A stretch of DNA of 64,000 nucleotides from Rhynchopus sp. YZ270_cl-10 (Eukaryota; Euglenozoa; Diplonemea; Diplonemida; Diplonemidae): NCBI GenBank assembly GCA_964035575.1, contig OZ037891.1, forward strand, positions 744,001-808,000, written 5' to 3'. The notes under the pieces were generated by a model. That model searched no databases, was not told the origin of the DNA, and was given only the letters and a program-made list of their open reading frames with translations. This document shows positions 41,011-53,472 of the stretch, one piece after another. The position numbers and the translations under genes are program-made. Numbering within the stretch: the stretch's first letter is position 1; each line of letters opens with the position of its first letter.

Positions 41011-42375
41011 CAGTGCGTCGTAGGAGTGTTTAGTGTTTGTTTTATTTTTCATCACCTAGGGTTCAATGGTGGTCTGTGTGGGCCTGTCGCGGGACGACTG
41101 GTTTTTCTTTGAGGAGCTTGTCCTCGTATTGTGCGTGCGCGTTCTGTTTTCTTGCGTTGTGTACGTGGTATTTTCCTGCCAAGGGCGGGTTGTTCTGATG
41201 GCCACGAGCCCCGCTATACGCGGTTGAGGACACGTTTTAGTACCACGCCTCCCTGCTTCACGAACGTCCGCTGCCCGGTAGTTTGGAGAGGCGACTCTCG
41301 CGGAAGATTGTCGTTTCGGTGGTGGGTCCGCCCGTGCTGGTTTTTGTAGTCCCTGCTTATCACTGACACCGTTTTCCTATTTTTTGCTCTCCCGTTTGAT
41401 GGTACTGACTCTGCTTCGTGCACCATGCGCTTTTATTTTTGTTTGAAATGTGTTCCCCTGTATGGGGTGTGCTGACTATGCTTGGCACTCCTTGCGCTTA
41501 CGGCCCCCCCTTATCCACTGTCTTCGAGACGGCGAATGGATATCAACACGATTTCTTTCTGTGAGTGCTGGCTTGCTCGGTGCTGTGTTTACCGTTTTTC
41601 TTTCTTTTCCTACCGTTTCCCCCCTTTTTTCTTCCCCGTTTAACTCCGTACTATGCTACTATTCCGCTGCGCGGTCCCTTTGGGTCATGCTGCGGTCAAC
41701 GAAAAAAGACATAGTAGTAGAGTAGTAAAGACAGATCAGTTGGTATAATGTTATGTTTAGTTTTTGCACACACGAAGTGTGATTGGAAACTAAACATATT
41801 TAAAACCAACGATAGATCTGTCTTTACGCTTTTTCCTTTTGAATCCTCCCCCTCATCCATTATCATGTGCGTCATAGGCAAAGAGCCTAAATGGCTGCGG
41901 TCAACGAAAAAAGACATAGTAGTAGAGTAGTAAAGACAGATCAGTTGGTATAATGTTATGTTTAGTTTTCCCTTTTTTTTTTTCTTAGGCCTCCTTTACA
42001 TCCCCCCCTCGAACAGCTTTTTCAGTGATATGTGCAATGTGTGGTGTTGCAGTTTTTTTCCCCCTTCAGTCTTTCATTTGAAATCGGTTTCTTTTTTCTT
42101 TTTGGATAATTCCAAAAATGCGGAATATTTGCCAAATTAGAAGTACCTCGCAACCCTAAGCAGGTTGCTTCAAAGTGTGCATGCATCTGTGATTATACAA
42201 ATCTTTCAAATATATTGGGCGTTCAAAAGAGATGTCTAATATTATTCCAAAAAAAAAAATCCAAAAATTCGACAAACTTATTTTGTGCCTAGTCATTAGA
42301 CTGTGCTATTATGCACTTTGCAACTTTTCATTCAATCACGAAACGCTAGCATGAGAAGGTGTAGGATTATTATTA

Positions 42376-42474
42376 CCGTAATCGTAAAAAGGTTCGTAAA
42401 AAAAGGTCGAACTTCCAGAAAAAAATCCTGAAAAGGTCGAACATTAGTACGGCCGATACTTTTTACGATTACAG
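42376..42474. mobile_element. 99-bp MITE-like element, copy 2
   Basis: CCGTAATCGTAAAAAG at the left is mirrored by CTTTTTACGATTACAG at the right, and both ends abut TA. The inner words AAAGGTCGAACTTCCAG and CCTGAAAAGGTCGA match the copy at 17531-17620. Confidence 0.65.
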
Positions 42475-42656
42475 TATCTTTGATCCGACGTTTTCTCTTT
42501 TGGTGTTCCCGCATGAATAGCGCATATGCAAAACGATAGCATGAAAAAAACGCGCATTCGTGTTTCAAGGCTTCTTTTTTTTTATTTTTTTGTTCGTTTC
42601 ACCGCGTGTAGGGTCATCTGCATTGTTTTGAAACCCTCACGTTCATTTCTTATCAA

Positions 42657-42700
42657 GGTGACTAAGCATGAGAGGCTTAGGTTCATCTTAAAACCTTTTC
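42657..42700 (+). repeat. Hairpin repeat, family H (reference copy)
   Basis: AAGGTGACTAAGC, loop ATGAGAG, GCTTAGGTTCATCTTA. CTAAGC (42662-42667) pairs exactly with GCTTAG (42675-42680). A run ending in CCTTTTCTTTC follows, as T-rich tails follow other copies. Confidence 0.65.
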
Positions 42701-43008
42701 TTTCTTGTGCCCACGCAGGTAGTCAGCATAGGCGCGTTAAGAAAGGGTTCGAAGGAAGAAGAAAAACAAAACATGCCCCAGCACAATGTGAACACCCAAT
42801 CGAGTTGAGCATTTTGCCAGATATAGCTTTTCAGGTGCAGTTTGTGTGGGATGTTGTGGCACTCCCCCTTTTCCCCACAGGAAAGTAAAGGGGCGCTTTC
42901 AGAAAATAAAGTTTTAATTCTCATAAATACGGTGATTATTTTCTCTCCAACCCCCACACCCTCCCCTCCTACACCAACACTCTTCCCACAGACTACACCA
43001 CGGTAAAA

Positions 43009-46000
43009 ATGCGGGGCGTAGCTCTTGTTTGTTTTGTGGTGGGGCATGTGAGTGGTTCGATGCTCTGTGGTGAGACCGCCCCGAAGGTGACGCAGACGAC
43101 GTGCACGGACACGCAGTACTGCAAGAAGAAGTGGGATATTGAAGAGCGTGTGTGGCTCCCCGACTGCACGGACCTCTGCACCGTGGCCACACACTGCAAC
43201 GGGAACGCGCTGTCTGTCGAGTACAAGAACCCCTCCTGCGCCACACCGTTCTACGCAGAGGACCCTGAGTGCCCCACACCAGACCCCGCAGCGAACTGCG
43301 TCTGTGCGTGCGATGAAGGCCACGTCGGGAACGACTGCAGTGTCTGCAGCGACTCCCACAAGTCAGACGGCATGGGCGGCTGTGTCCCACGCTGCACCCT
43401 CGCTGCCAGCTGTAACGGTAAAGGTGTTACTGTGTCGTGGGTGTCAGGTGACAACTGCAAATGCACCTGTGAAAACAAATGGACCGGAGATGCCTGCGAG
43501 ACGTGCCCGTCCCCCTTCGCAGGTGCTGCCTGTAACGAATGTCTGGCTGGCTACATCAACTTCCCAGACTGCACGCAGTGCACCTCTGACGCACACTGCA
43601 GCAGTAATGCGAAGGCTGTCACGGACGATGGCGCCAGGAAGTCCTGTGTATGCGACTGTGCCGCAGGGTGGGATGGGGTCGCATGTGAGACGTGTCCCGC
43701 ACCGTATGAAGGCACAGCGTGCGACACCTGCATGACAGGCCGTATCAACTTCCCGACGTGCACAGAGTGCACCAGCGCAGTGCACTGCAACGGCCACGCA
43801 GCCTCCGTCACCAACGATGCTGCGAAGGCGGTCTGCGTGTGCACATGCACCACAGGCATTGAAGGTGCGCAGTGTGATACCTGTGCTGAGGGGTACATCA
43901 AGCCATTCCCTGCGTGCACTAAGTGTGACACCACAACACACTGCTCTGCACACGCCGACTCTGTGACAGATGATGGTAACCGCGACAGCTGCACATGCTC
44001 CTGCAGAAACCAGTGGACTGGCGACAGCTGCGAGACGTGCCCAGCGAAGTTCGGTGGTGCCGACTGCGACGAATGTACCTCCGGCAGCATCAACTACCCC
44101 ACATGCACCGCCTGCACTGCGGCCGCGTCCTGCTCGGGCCACGCCAAGTCTGTCGCAACCGATGCAAAGCAGACGACCTGTGTCTGCGACTGTGCAGGGC
44201 AGTTCACAGGAGACACCTGCAACACATGCCCCTCACCGTTTACGGGAACTGCATGCGACAAGTGCATGAGCGGTCGCATCACCTACCCTACGTGCACCCA
44301 GTGCACTAATGCAGACCACTGCAACGGGAAGGCGCAGTCAGTTGATGATGACGGGGCCAACGCAAAGTGCGTCTGCGCATGCAAGACAGGTTACGACGGC
44401 GACTCATGTGGCGTGTGCGCGTCTGGGTACATCGGCTACCCAAGCTGTGTGAAGTGCACCACTGCAGACCACTGCAACGGGAACGCCGACTCTGTATCCT
44501 CCGATGCTTCTGGTGCGAAGTGCGTCTGCCACTGCAGCAACGACTGGTCAGGTGACTCCTGTGATGTCTGCCCGTTCCCATTTGGTGGTGCCAAATGCGA
44601 TGGCTGCGTTGCCAAGTACGAACGTCACGAGGACAAGTGCAACGTGTGCACAGTGGGCTACATTAACTACCCAGACTGCGACCAGTGCACATCGCCTCTT
44701 CATTGCAATGACCATGCGAACTCCGTAACCAGTGACGCTACCCGCACAACGTGTTTGTGTACCTGCTCGGGTATGTACGAGGGAGCAAAATGCAACTCAT
44801 GTACCGCGGGCCACATCTCTTACCCAACGTGCACCCAGTGTTCAGTGCAGACACATTGCTCGAACCACGCCGTGTCTGTGGCCGAGGAGTCTCGCACCAC
44901 TTGCAAGTGCACATGCAGTAACAAATGGCAGGGAGACCAGTGCCAAACATGTCCCACGAACTACCAGGGCACGTCGTGCAACAAGTGCGCAAAAGGTCAC
45001 GTTGCCTACCCAGACTGCACGCTATGCACTGCGGACAAAGACTGCAGCGGACACGCCGTCTCTGTTACAGATGATGGAAAGCGCAAGACTTGCGCCTGCT
45101 CGTGCAGGAACCAGTGGGTGGGTGACAACTGCGAGACTTGCCCTCCTCAGTTTGGGGGAAGTGACTGCGACGAATGTGCAACGGGTGTAGCCTACCCCGT
45201 GTGCACAGAGTGCAACAACGCCACTGCGTGCAACAACCATGCAGCTTCAGTGGCCCCCAACGCAGCTGGCGACGCCTGTGAGTGTGTGTGCCAATCCCCG
45301 TGGGATGGTCTTGCATGTGAGATCTGCCCGTCCCACTTGTCAGGCGCGAACTGCGACAAATGTGCGGATGGTCGGATTGGCTACCCAACGTGCACAGAGT
45401 GCACCTCGAAAGACCACTGCAACGACCACGCAAAGCGTGTGACTGACGACGGAACGCACACAACATGCAAGTGCGCGTGTGCTGCGACGTTTGAAGGGAC
45501 GACGTGCGACTCCTGTGTGGAAGGCTACGTGGGGTATCCATCGTGTAGAGAATGCGACGTTCTGCAGGACTGCAGCGGACATGCTGGTGCGGTGACTGAC
45601 GATGCAAGAAAAACGTGCACATGCCAGTGCAGGAACAAATGGGAGGGTGCGAAGTGTGAGACATGTCCTGCGATGTACGGTGGCAGCGACTGCAACGCGT
45701 GTGCTGCAGGACGCATTTCGTACCCCACATGCACTGAGTGCACTGTCGCAGCACATTGCACAAACCACGCCGACAGTGTGGCTGCAGACCAGAACGCGTG
45801 CAAATGTACCTGCAGGAACCAGTGGTCTGGTGCTGCGTGCGACACGTGCGCTGCACAATTTGACGGTGCTGATTGCGACAAATGCAAGGTGGGCCACGTG
45901 AACTACCCTACGTGCACAGAATGCACGAACCCCAACCACTGCAGCAACCACGCAGCCTCTGTGACGAGCGATGCTTCGATGAAGACATGCACGTGCACCT

Positions 46001-49000
46001 GCAGGAACGAGTGGAAGGGGCTGACCTGTGACGAGTGTGATGCCAAGTTTGAAAACGACTGTGCTGAATGTGCGGCAGGATACATCAAACCGTTCCCTGC
46101 TTGTATCAAGTGTGACACAAGAGCGCACTGTTCCGCACACGCCGACTCTGTGACCGACGATGGTAGCCGCGACAGCTGCAGGTGTGCGTGCAGGAACCAG
46201 TGGACTGGCGCCAACTGTCAGACATGCCCCCCACAGTTTGGAGGATCAGACTGCAATGAATGTGCGTCTGGTAAGATCGGCTACCCCGCATGTGGTGGAT
46301 GCACTGTGGATGGATCGTGCTCGGGACACGCTGTCTCCGTGGCAACTGATGCAACACAGACGAAATGCGTGTGCACATGCAGGAACCAGTGGTCAGGGGA
46401 CAGGTGTGACGTGTGCGAGAGCCACTACTCGGGTGCCGACTGCGATGCCTGTGCGTCTGGACACATTGGCTACGACACATGCGCGCCTTGCACACCAGTG
46501 GACCACTGCAGCGGACATGCTACATCTGTGACGGACGACGGGTCGCGGGCTAAGTGTGTGTGCGACTGTGAAAACCAGTGGGTGGGAGACACCTGTGAAA
46601 CATGCCCGGCAGAGTACGAGGGTGACAAATGCAACAGGTGTGCTGGTGGGAGGATCAACTACCCTCAGTGCACACTCTGCACACAGGCTGCATGCACAGG
46701 ACATGCCACGTCTGTCACAGACGACGGAACGCGGACAACGTGTATGTGCTCGTGCAGCAACCAGTGGACCGGGTCTGCTTGTGACGTGTGCCCGTCTCCG
46801 TTCGATGGTGCTGACTGCAACATGTGCTTGGACGGCCGGATCAACTACCCGACCTGCACTGAGTGCACCGCATTTGTGCACTGCAACGACCACGCAGCGT
46901 CTGTCACAGACTTGATGGCGACCAGCTGTGTCTGTACCTGCAGAAACAAGTGGACCGGAGACCAGTGCCAGACGTGTGCGTCGCCATACGACGGGCAGGA
47001 CTGTGACAAATGCGAGCCTGGAACTGTGGGGTTCCCAACTTGCACAGAGTGCAGCAACACGACACACTGCAATGGACGGGCACTGCAGGTTAATGATGAC
47101 GGAACACGCACAACGTGTGCATGCACTTGCATGAATGCGTGGACAGGGGATCAGTGTGAGACGTGTCCGGGCGAGTTTGGTGGGGCTAACTGCGATATGT
47201 GTGCTGTTGGGTTCATTGGGTCTGTGGCAACTGGGTGCACCGAATGTTCAAACCAGGTCCACTGCAATGGGCGTGCTGCTCCTCTGAAGAACGATGATGC
47301 AAAGACGCCGAACGTGACAGACGACGGTACGCGAAGCACATGTGTGTGCTCGTGCAGCAACCAGTGGGTGGGGGACCGTTGTGAGACGTGTCCCACCATC
47401 TTCGGTGGCGACGCATGCGATACATGTGCAGCGGGACGCATCAACTACCCCACTTGCGAGCTGTGTGACATGAAGCAACACTGCAGTGGACATGCGGCTT
47501 CTGTGTCGGTCGATATCCTCACAGACGAGTGCGCGTGCGTATGCGATGCGAGCTGGGAGGGCACAGCTTGTGAGACGTGTCCGTCAAAGTACGTGCAGTC
47601 CACTTGCGACAAGTGTGCAGACGGCTTCATCAACTACCCAACCTGTTCGGAGTGCAGTCTTGATACTCACTGCAACGGACATGCGTCTGCTGTGGTGAGC
47701 AACGTTCTGGGAGAAACGTGTGTGTGCACGTGCAAGAACCAGTGGACGGGGGACTCGTGCAGTGTGTGCGACTCTGCAAGATACGGAGGGACTGACTGTG
47801 ACGAGTGTGCAACAGGATTTATCAACTACCCGTTCTGTGGGGATGCTTGTGTTGTGAACTTGAACTGCAGTGGTAACGCTGACAAAGTGGACTACGTCTC
47901 GGCTACAGCATCGTGTGCGTGTTCGTGCAAGAACAAGTGGTCCGGAGCGAGCTGTGACACATGCGATCCGATGTTCGACCAACTGCACTGTGATGCATGT
48001 GCGGCAGACCATATTCTGTTCCCTGTGTGCGACCTGTGCACAAACGCAACCTGCTCTGGGAATGCTGTGAGTGTGCGTGCAGATGCCCTGCAGACAAAGT
48101 GCCTGTGTAACTGCATGAACCACTGGACAGGGGACACATGCGACACATGCGCTGCTGGTATGGATGCGACCTGCTCAACGTGTCTGCCTGGGTGGACGGG
48201 TGTGGCTCCGACGTGCACGCAGTGCAGCAATGCAGACCACTGTTCGAACCACGCCCTCTCTGTGGATGCAACATCCACTGCCTGTGTGTGCACCTGCAAA
48301 AACAAGTGGGAAGGTACCTCGTGCGACATCTGCCCGTCGCTGTACGGTGGTGCTGACTGCGACACGTGTGCACCGTCTCTTATGAACTTCCCTGTTTGCG
48401 AGGCAGCATGTCTGGTAGGCCGCAACTGCACCAACGCCGTGTCAGTGGCATGGGAGTTCCCTGACAGCTGCCGCTGTAACTGCGCAGAGCAGTGGACTGG
48501 GAGCTCCTGCGATACTTGCCCAGAAAAGTACACGCAGCAAACATGTGACTCTTGTGCGACGGGTTATGTGCAGTTCCCCGACTGTAAACAGTGTACGGAC
48601 AGTGTAAACTGCAACGGCAATTCAGTCAATGTGACTGACGATGGTACGAGATCGACATGCGTGTGCACTTGCGCGAACCACTGGACCGGTCCCAGCTGTG
48701 CCATCTGCCCTGCACCATACTCTGGCGCGCAGTGCAACGAGTGTGGCGTATCGCGCATCTCTTACCCAACGTGTGAGAAGTGTACGCTTGATAAAGACTG
48801 CTCTGGACGTGCAACGGCGGTCACGGCCGATTTTTCACAGGAAAAATGTCTGTGCACCTGCAGGAACCAGTGGTCGGGGGCGAACTGCTCTGTGTGCTCG
48901 GATTTGTACGACGGGCCCGACTGCGACAGGTGCTCTGCAAACCGTGCCGACTACCCTACCTGTGGGATGGCGTGCAATCTTGCTGATGATTGCGACGCGG

Positions 49001-50320
49001 CTCACACATCACAGGTGAACTTCGGTGGTGGTATGTGCATTTGCTCGTGCACGAACGGCTGGACGGGACTCAGGTGCGACCAGTGCCTGTCTCCGTACAC
49101 CGGCGCTGACTGCGACTTGTGCGAAGCAGGCTCCATCATGTCGCAGACTATGGCGGGAGGCATTCTGTGCGGACGTTGCTCTAAGGTACACCCCATCCCA
49201 TCCATCCCATCCCACACCCCACCCACCAACACCATCATTCCCCAGGATGCTTGTGGCGTGAATGCAGTGAGCATATCAGATGACGGGTCGCGCTCGAGCT
49301 GCAAATGCACCTGCAAGAACCAGTTCATCGGTGACGTCTGCGACGTGTGCCCGGCACCCTTCAGTGGCGACGACTGCGGCGTCTGTGCAAGCGGCTTTGC
49401 GAACTACCCTACCTGCGAAACCTGTGCAGTGCACCTTCACTGCGATGGGGGACATACCATAGATGTCGCAGCTGTGAACGGAACCTGCGTGTGCACGTGC
49501 ACCTCGATGTGGACTGGCGACAGGTGCGACATCTGCCCGCCAGAGTTCAACGAGGCCACGGACTGCTCGTATGACCCCCTACCCTACCCAAGCCTCCACA
49601 CACTACCTACACAACACCACAGCGGCTGCAGTGACCCCTCCGACACCACCCCCGACTGCAGTGGCGGCGGCGGCGGCGGTGGCAGGTCTGAGACACCAAC
49701 ACTAACAATCACACCCACGCTCACGCTCACCCCCACTCTCAACTTTACAAACGAGACCGACGGGAGCGGCGAATACAACGAGACAGAGGCGCCGGGCAAC
49801 GTATGTACACCACCCCCCTACACGCAAACAATTCCTGCAATGTCATCTCGACACCAGTTTTGATTTTCCCGATACCACCTTCACTTCACCCCTTCCATCC
49901 CTGCAGGACACCACCCCAGAGCCGAGCCTGGAGTTCGGCGCGACGAGCGAGAGCAGCAGCGACGAGGACGACTGCTGGGAGGCGTTTGTGGGGTTCTGCT
50001 GGTGGCTTGTGGTGTCGTTGCTGCTTGTGTTGTGCTGCTGCTGTGTGGCCGTGGGCTTGTTGTACAGACGTTTCCGGCAGGCGGAGGAGCAAGACGACCA
50101 CGGCGAGGTGGGCGAGGAAACATTCGACAAATTTGCGGGCATGGAAGAGAACTGCGACATGGTGCTCGCACCTAGCGCAGGTAAAGAAGAAATGGCAGAG
50201 GTCCCCAACTCACCAAACTTCCGCGACATGGGTGGAGGCATGGAGTCCCTCGCAGGGTCCTCCCTGGAAGACCCTCTCATTGCATCAGTGTCACCACCGC
50301 AGGATCAAGTATCTGTCTGA
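43009..50320 (+). CDS. Giant EGF-repeat type I membrane receptor, paralogue B (four exons)
   Basis: Exons 43009-49185, 49246-49568, 49623-49800 and 49907-50320 encode 2363 aa. The signal peptide is MRGVALVCFVVGHVSGS. The first Cys-rich unit (CTDTQYC) aligns with CTETEYC of paralogue A. About 30 laminin-type EGF-like units follow (estimate from length). A Gly run and Thr-rich stalk (TPTLTITPTLTLTPT), the helix CWWLVVSLLLVLCCCCVAVG and a cytosolic tail with ETFDKFAGM and SLEDPL complete it. Two of the three introns are stop-free multiples of three, so the uninterrupted frame ending at 49863 overstates the exon and hides the true C-terminus. Over 45260-48402 the DNA is nearly identical to 28391-31533 of paralogue A. 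Confidence 0.88.
49186..49906 (+). other. Three introns near the 3' end of paralogue B
   Basis: Introns are 49186-49245 (60 nt, phase 0, GTACACCC...CCCCAG), 49569-49622 (54 nt, phase 2, GTATGACC...CCACAG) and 49801-49906 (106 nt, phase 0, GTATGTAC...CTGCAG). The exon between the first two is 323 nt, exactly as in paralogue A. Splicing joins GN to DTTPEPSLEF and brings in the membrane helix and tail. Confidence 0.87.
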
Positions 50321-52526
50321 TCTTTCAAGAGATTGGGACAGTGTGGAAGTTTTGAAGGGGAGGTAAAATGGTAGAGGAAATGGGTGGGACGGGAAAAAAA
50401 AGTAACACAACTTAACACCACTGACTGTTAGGTCAGCCAGGAGGATATCCCCGTCAGAGAAATGTTGCAGATATACTCAAAATAACTGAATACGCCCTGT
50501 TCTTTCATCTGCGCCGCTCTTTGGTTTGACGATTTTGTTGTGGGGGTTTTTTTTTTGGCTCGTGTTTCTTGAGGCAAAATCATCTTTTTTTTCTTTCTTT
50601 TTTTTTTCTTTTTTTTTTTTTTTGTTGAAAACTTGGAAACATACTTCTTTTGTCGCACAGTAATTTGCTCTGATGCAAATCGAAAGAAGAACAAAAAGGA
50701 AGAAAAAAAAAAAAATGTGCCAGACCAGAGTTTCTTAGGTGTCTACACTCTGTGGGAAGAGGCTGTCAAGGACCCTACTGTTGGTCTCCTCCTTTTGTGT
50801 GTGCCATGAGTACAAAACCCTACCTCGTTAGTGGACAATTTTGTCGATGCAACAAAAGAAAAGGTAGTCCATATCTCGCATGAGAAATGCACCCCTTTTT
50901 TGCAAGAGTGTCGCGTCTGTTGTCCTTTTTTTTTGTATCGTGCAAAAAAAACAGATCAACAAGGGAAGACCAGATTCATCTGTTCATATGTCTGTAAACA
51001 TGCCTCCCCCCATTTATACAGCGCTCAATACCTTTTAACTTCACTTGATTTTTTTTTTAAAATCAATGTGACCAATCAAGGTTATGCTCTGGCTCATTTT
51101 ACAAAACTTCGGGGGGTTTTTTTTAAAGATGTGTGTACGTAAAGCATATGCATCTCAAGTTTTCTCTTTAAGGTACACTGTCAGAGGGCTTTGTATTTCA
51201 AATCAACCTTTTTTTTTTTGTCTGTCATACGGTTGTGTGGCAGTCTAGTAATACACTTGCTAAAGTGGTGTGCGTTTTTTATTTTTCCTTTTTTAGGTGG
51301 ACTAAACATCGTGAGACTTAGGTTCACCCTACGTTTTTTGGTCAGGTTTTTGTTTGAACTTCTCTCTCCCCCATCCCCTTCGGCGTTTTTTGTACTCTTT
51401 TAGGCACAAATCATGCAACAGTTTTCTTTGTTTATTAACTTCTAAACAGAAAACTCCCGTTCCCCCCCACCTCCGGGTATTTTTTTTAAGGTGACTAAGC
51501 AACAGGGCGTTCGCTATCGCCATCGTTTTTTCCTGATCGTGGCGAAATGCCAAAAACCCCGAAATTTTCGTTTTTTTACTAGTGCTTAAAATAGGTCAAA
51601 AAAATTTTCCCCGCCGGAGAGAAGTTAGTTCGTGGGGTGAATCCCTGGTACTGAATGGTCAAAAAAAATTTGCGATTTGTGCGTGATCCCTTCCCCAGCA
51701 CAAGTGATATTACAGCTGAACTTTCCTGATACTAAAACCAGCAAAACGATGGAGAATTTCATCAATCCCCCCTCACTGAGGGTCTCTTTGTGTTGTTTAA
51801 TCAAGCAGATGTACAAGAGAGAGGCATCCGTCATATGAGACTTCATCCTTATTTTGATTATTTTCAACTCTCTGCCATTGAAGATAGAGTTGACACGAGC
51901 AGTGACACCTTCTATAACAGGGGGTACGGTACACCTTCAGCAGACTGCAGGATTGAGGAGCGAGCGGGAGTGCTGGGGAAACTTCCTCTCACGGCAGGCG
52001 GGTTTGCGGATGATTTTGAGTACAGTGGACACCCCTCTGCGACCCCCCCTCCGGGGGGGTCTACAGGGTGGTGGGGAGAAATCTGTCTCTCTTTTTTTTT
52101 TTTTTTTTCCCCTTTTTTTATTTATTTATTTATTTATACAGGGTTTCGCCCCGGTGGGGCGAAGCCCTGGGGCGAAATAAAACGTCATTTTTTCAGGAAA
52201 AGATTTTTTTTAACGAAAAAAAATATTTTTCGCCCCGGGGCGAACGCCCTGCTAAGCAACGAATTGCATTGGCAAAAGGCAGACTGCTGAGGATACATAT
52301 CCGCTCGAGGCGCGAAGTCTGACTCTGTTGTGCTCATGTCCTCATTAAGTATCACTCCTTCGGGTTGCGGTCTTTGTGAGGCGTGAGGCTTAGGTTCATC
52401 TTATAACCCTTTTTTTTTTTTTGGTGTTTGCGTCCGCCGATGTGGTGAGGTGTTTGCACTTTCAATTTCTCTTTGTTCGTTTTCAGTATTACGTTGCGTT
52501 TCTGTCTTTTAAAAAAATAGCTATTT
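50321..52526. other. Repeat-rich spacer without recognised gene
   Basis: Family Q (50806-50856), R (51127-51170), H (51297-51340, with a weakened CTAAAC/GACTTAG stem; a truncated copy at 51489) and H-P (52376-52475). A GC-rich hairpin CAGGGTTTCGCCCC/GGGGCGAAGCCCTG at 52139-52169 and a second CGCCCCGGGGCGA palindrome at about 52231-52243 stand out. Frames up to 166 codons are present but low-complexity. Confidence 0.45.
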
Positions 52527-52670
52527 ATTAAATGAAAATCAGATCGCTTGATTTTCACGCGTGGGTGACTTTTTCACGAGTTATTTTACTTCACGAGCGA
52601 AGCGAGTGAAGTAATAGAAACGAGTGAAAAAGTCACCCACAAGTGAAAATCTGCCTGATTTTCATTTAAT
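52527..52670. repeat. Nested palindrome built on a GAGCGAAGCGAG core, copy 2
   Basis: ATTAAATGAAAATCAG / CTGATTTTCATTTAAT outermost, then GTGGGTGAC/GTCACCCAC, TTTTTCACGAGT/ACGAGTGAAAAA, and TTACTTCACGAGC/GAGTGAAGTAA at the centre. The core and spacing match 3627-3765 while the outer arms differ in sequence but stay complementary. Confidence 0.8.
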
Positions 52671-53472
52671 ACAATATTTTATTTAACATGGTATAAAGTT
52701 GAAGTGGAAAAAATGGATGGATGTGCAGAGGCATGGCAATTTAGAGCATAAAAAGGGCAGACGGCTGCAGAAGTGTATTTGGCGAAGCCCCAGATGGTCA
52801 AAACACCCGATTTTTGCGTTTTTTTGCATTTTTTGGTTCCCAAAGACCCAACTCAGGGGTCGAAATTTCCACGAAAAAATGTTATCTTCGTTTTTTGAGA
52901 TTTTTCGAATTTTTGCTAAGGCGCTGGCCATACACAGAATGTACAGGTAGATTTTTTTGTACAGAAAATGACCGGGTAATAAATTTGTGATGCTCAAAAC
53001 AGCCCAATTCTTGCTTTTTTTTGATTTTTTGGTCCCAGAATGGTACCTAGGGTGTGGTGAACAGGCACAAAAAACACTTGTGTGGAAAAACCCACGTTGA
53101 CCCTGGGCGTGAAATAAAGTCATTTTATTTTCACGCCCAGGTTTTTACAGTGCAAAATACACTGTGAAAATAAAACAACTTTATTTCACGCCCAGCCTGG
53201 GCGTGAAATAAGGAAAAACCTGAAAAAAACTCCACGGCTATTTTTTCCACTGAAACTTTATAGCAGTTAAATAAAAAAAACAAAAAAAAAACACACAAAA
53301 AACAAACTCTGCGAAAAAAAGTTACAACCACAACAAAGATAATATTCCGGAAAAAAAGGACAAATAAAGACTGAAAATCCTGCGAAACGCTCTTAAATGG
53401 GTGTTATCGCGAGAAGGATTTCGTCGTGGTTGGTTTTTATTTTATTTTTACTTTTCAATTTTTTGGTTTCTA
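52671..53472. other. A/T-rich spacer with an alternating inverted repeat
   Basis: At 53102-53213 the word CCTGGGCGTGAAATAA appears in alternating orientations four times, with a CAGTG/CACTG hairpin in the middle. The rest shows T-rich runs; no gene is recognised. Confidence 0.45.

Larger units (their letters stand above)
37551..41968 (+). mobile_element. Tyrosine-recombinase-type (DIRS/Ngaro/PAT-like) retroelement, incomplete
   Basis: The ends show split direct repeats. A block starting GCACACACGAAGTGTGATTG occurs at 37551-37694 (A1) and again at about 41767-41911 (A2). A second block starting GGTCAACGAAAAAAGACATA occurs at about 41693-41763 (B1) and 41902-41968 (B2). The order A1-body-B1-A2-B2 is typical of PAT- and Ngaro-type elements. 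Parts: repeat A1, a reverse transcriptase-RNase H frame, a 371-bp tandem array, and the B1-A2-B2 block. I recognise no recombinase or Gag-like frame, so the copy looks incomplete and fossil. The repeat blocks are almost identical, which suggests a fairly young insertion. Confidence 0.72.
41969..43008. other. Spacer upstream of EGF paralogue B
   Basis: It contains the second MITE copy (42376-42474) and one of the best family H copies (42657-42700). A CCCCCACACCCTCCCCTCC tract ends in CCACAG, with AG at 42990-42991, 17 nt before the ATG of paralogue B. No gene is recognised. Confidence 0.45.

Noticed and set aside
49801-49863. C-terminus of EGF paralogue B ending at 49863
   Set aside because: It lies in intron 3; the true end, with membrane helix and tail, is exon 4 at 49907-50320.
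49988-50320. A separate 110-codon gene
   Set aside because: It is the last exon of EGF paralogue B, aligned with the last exon of paralogue A.
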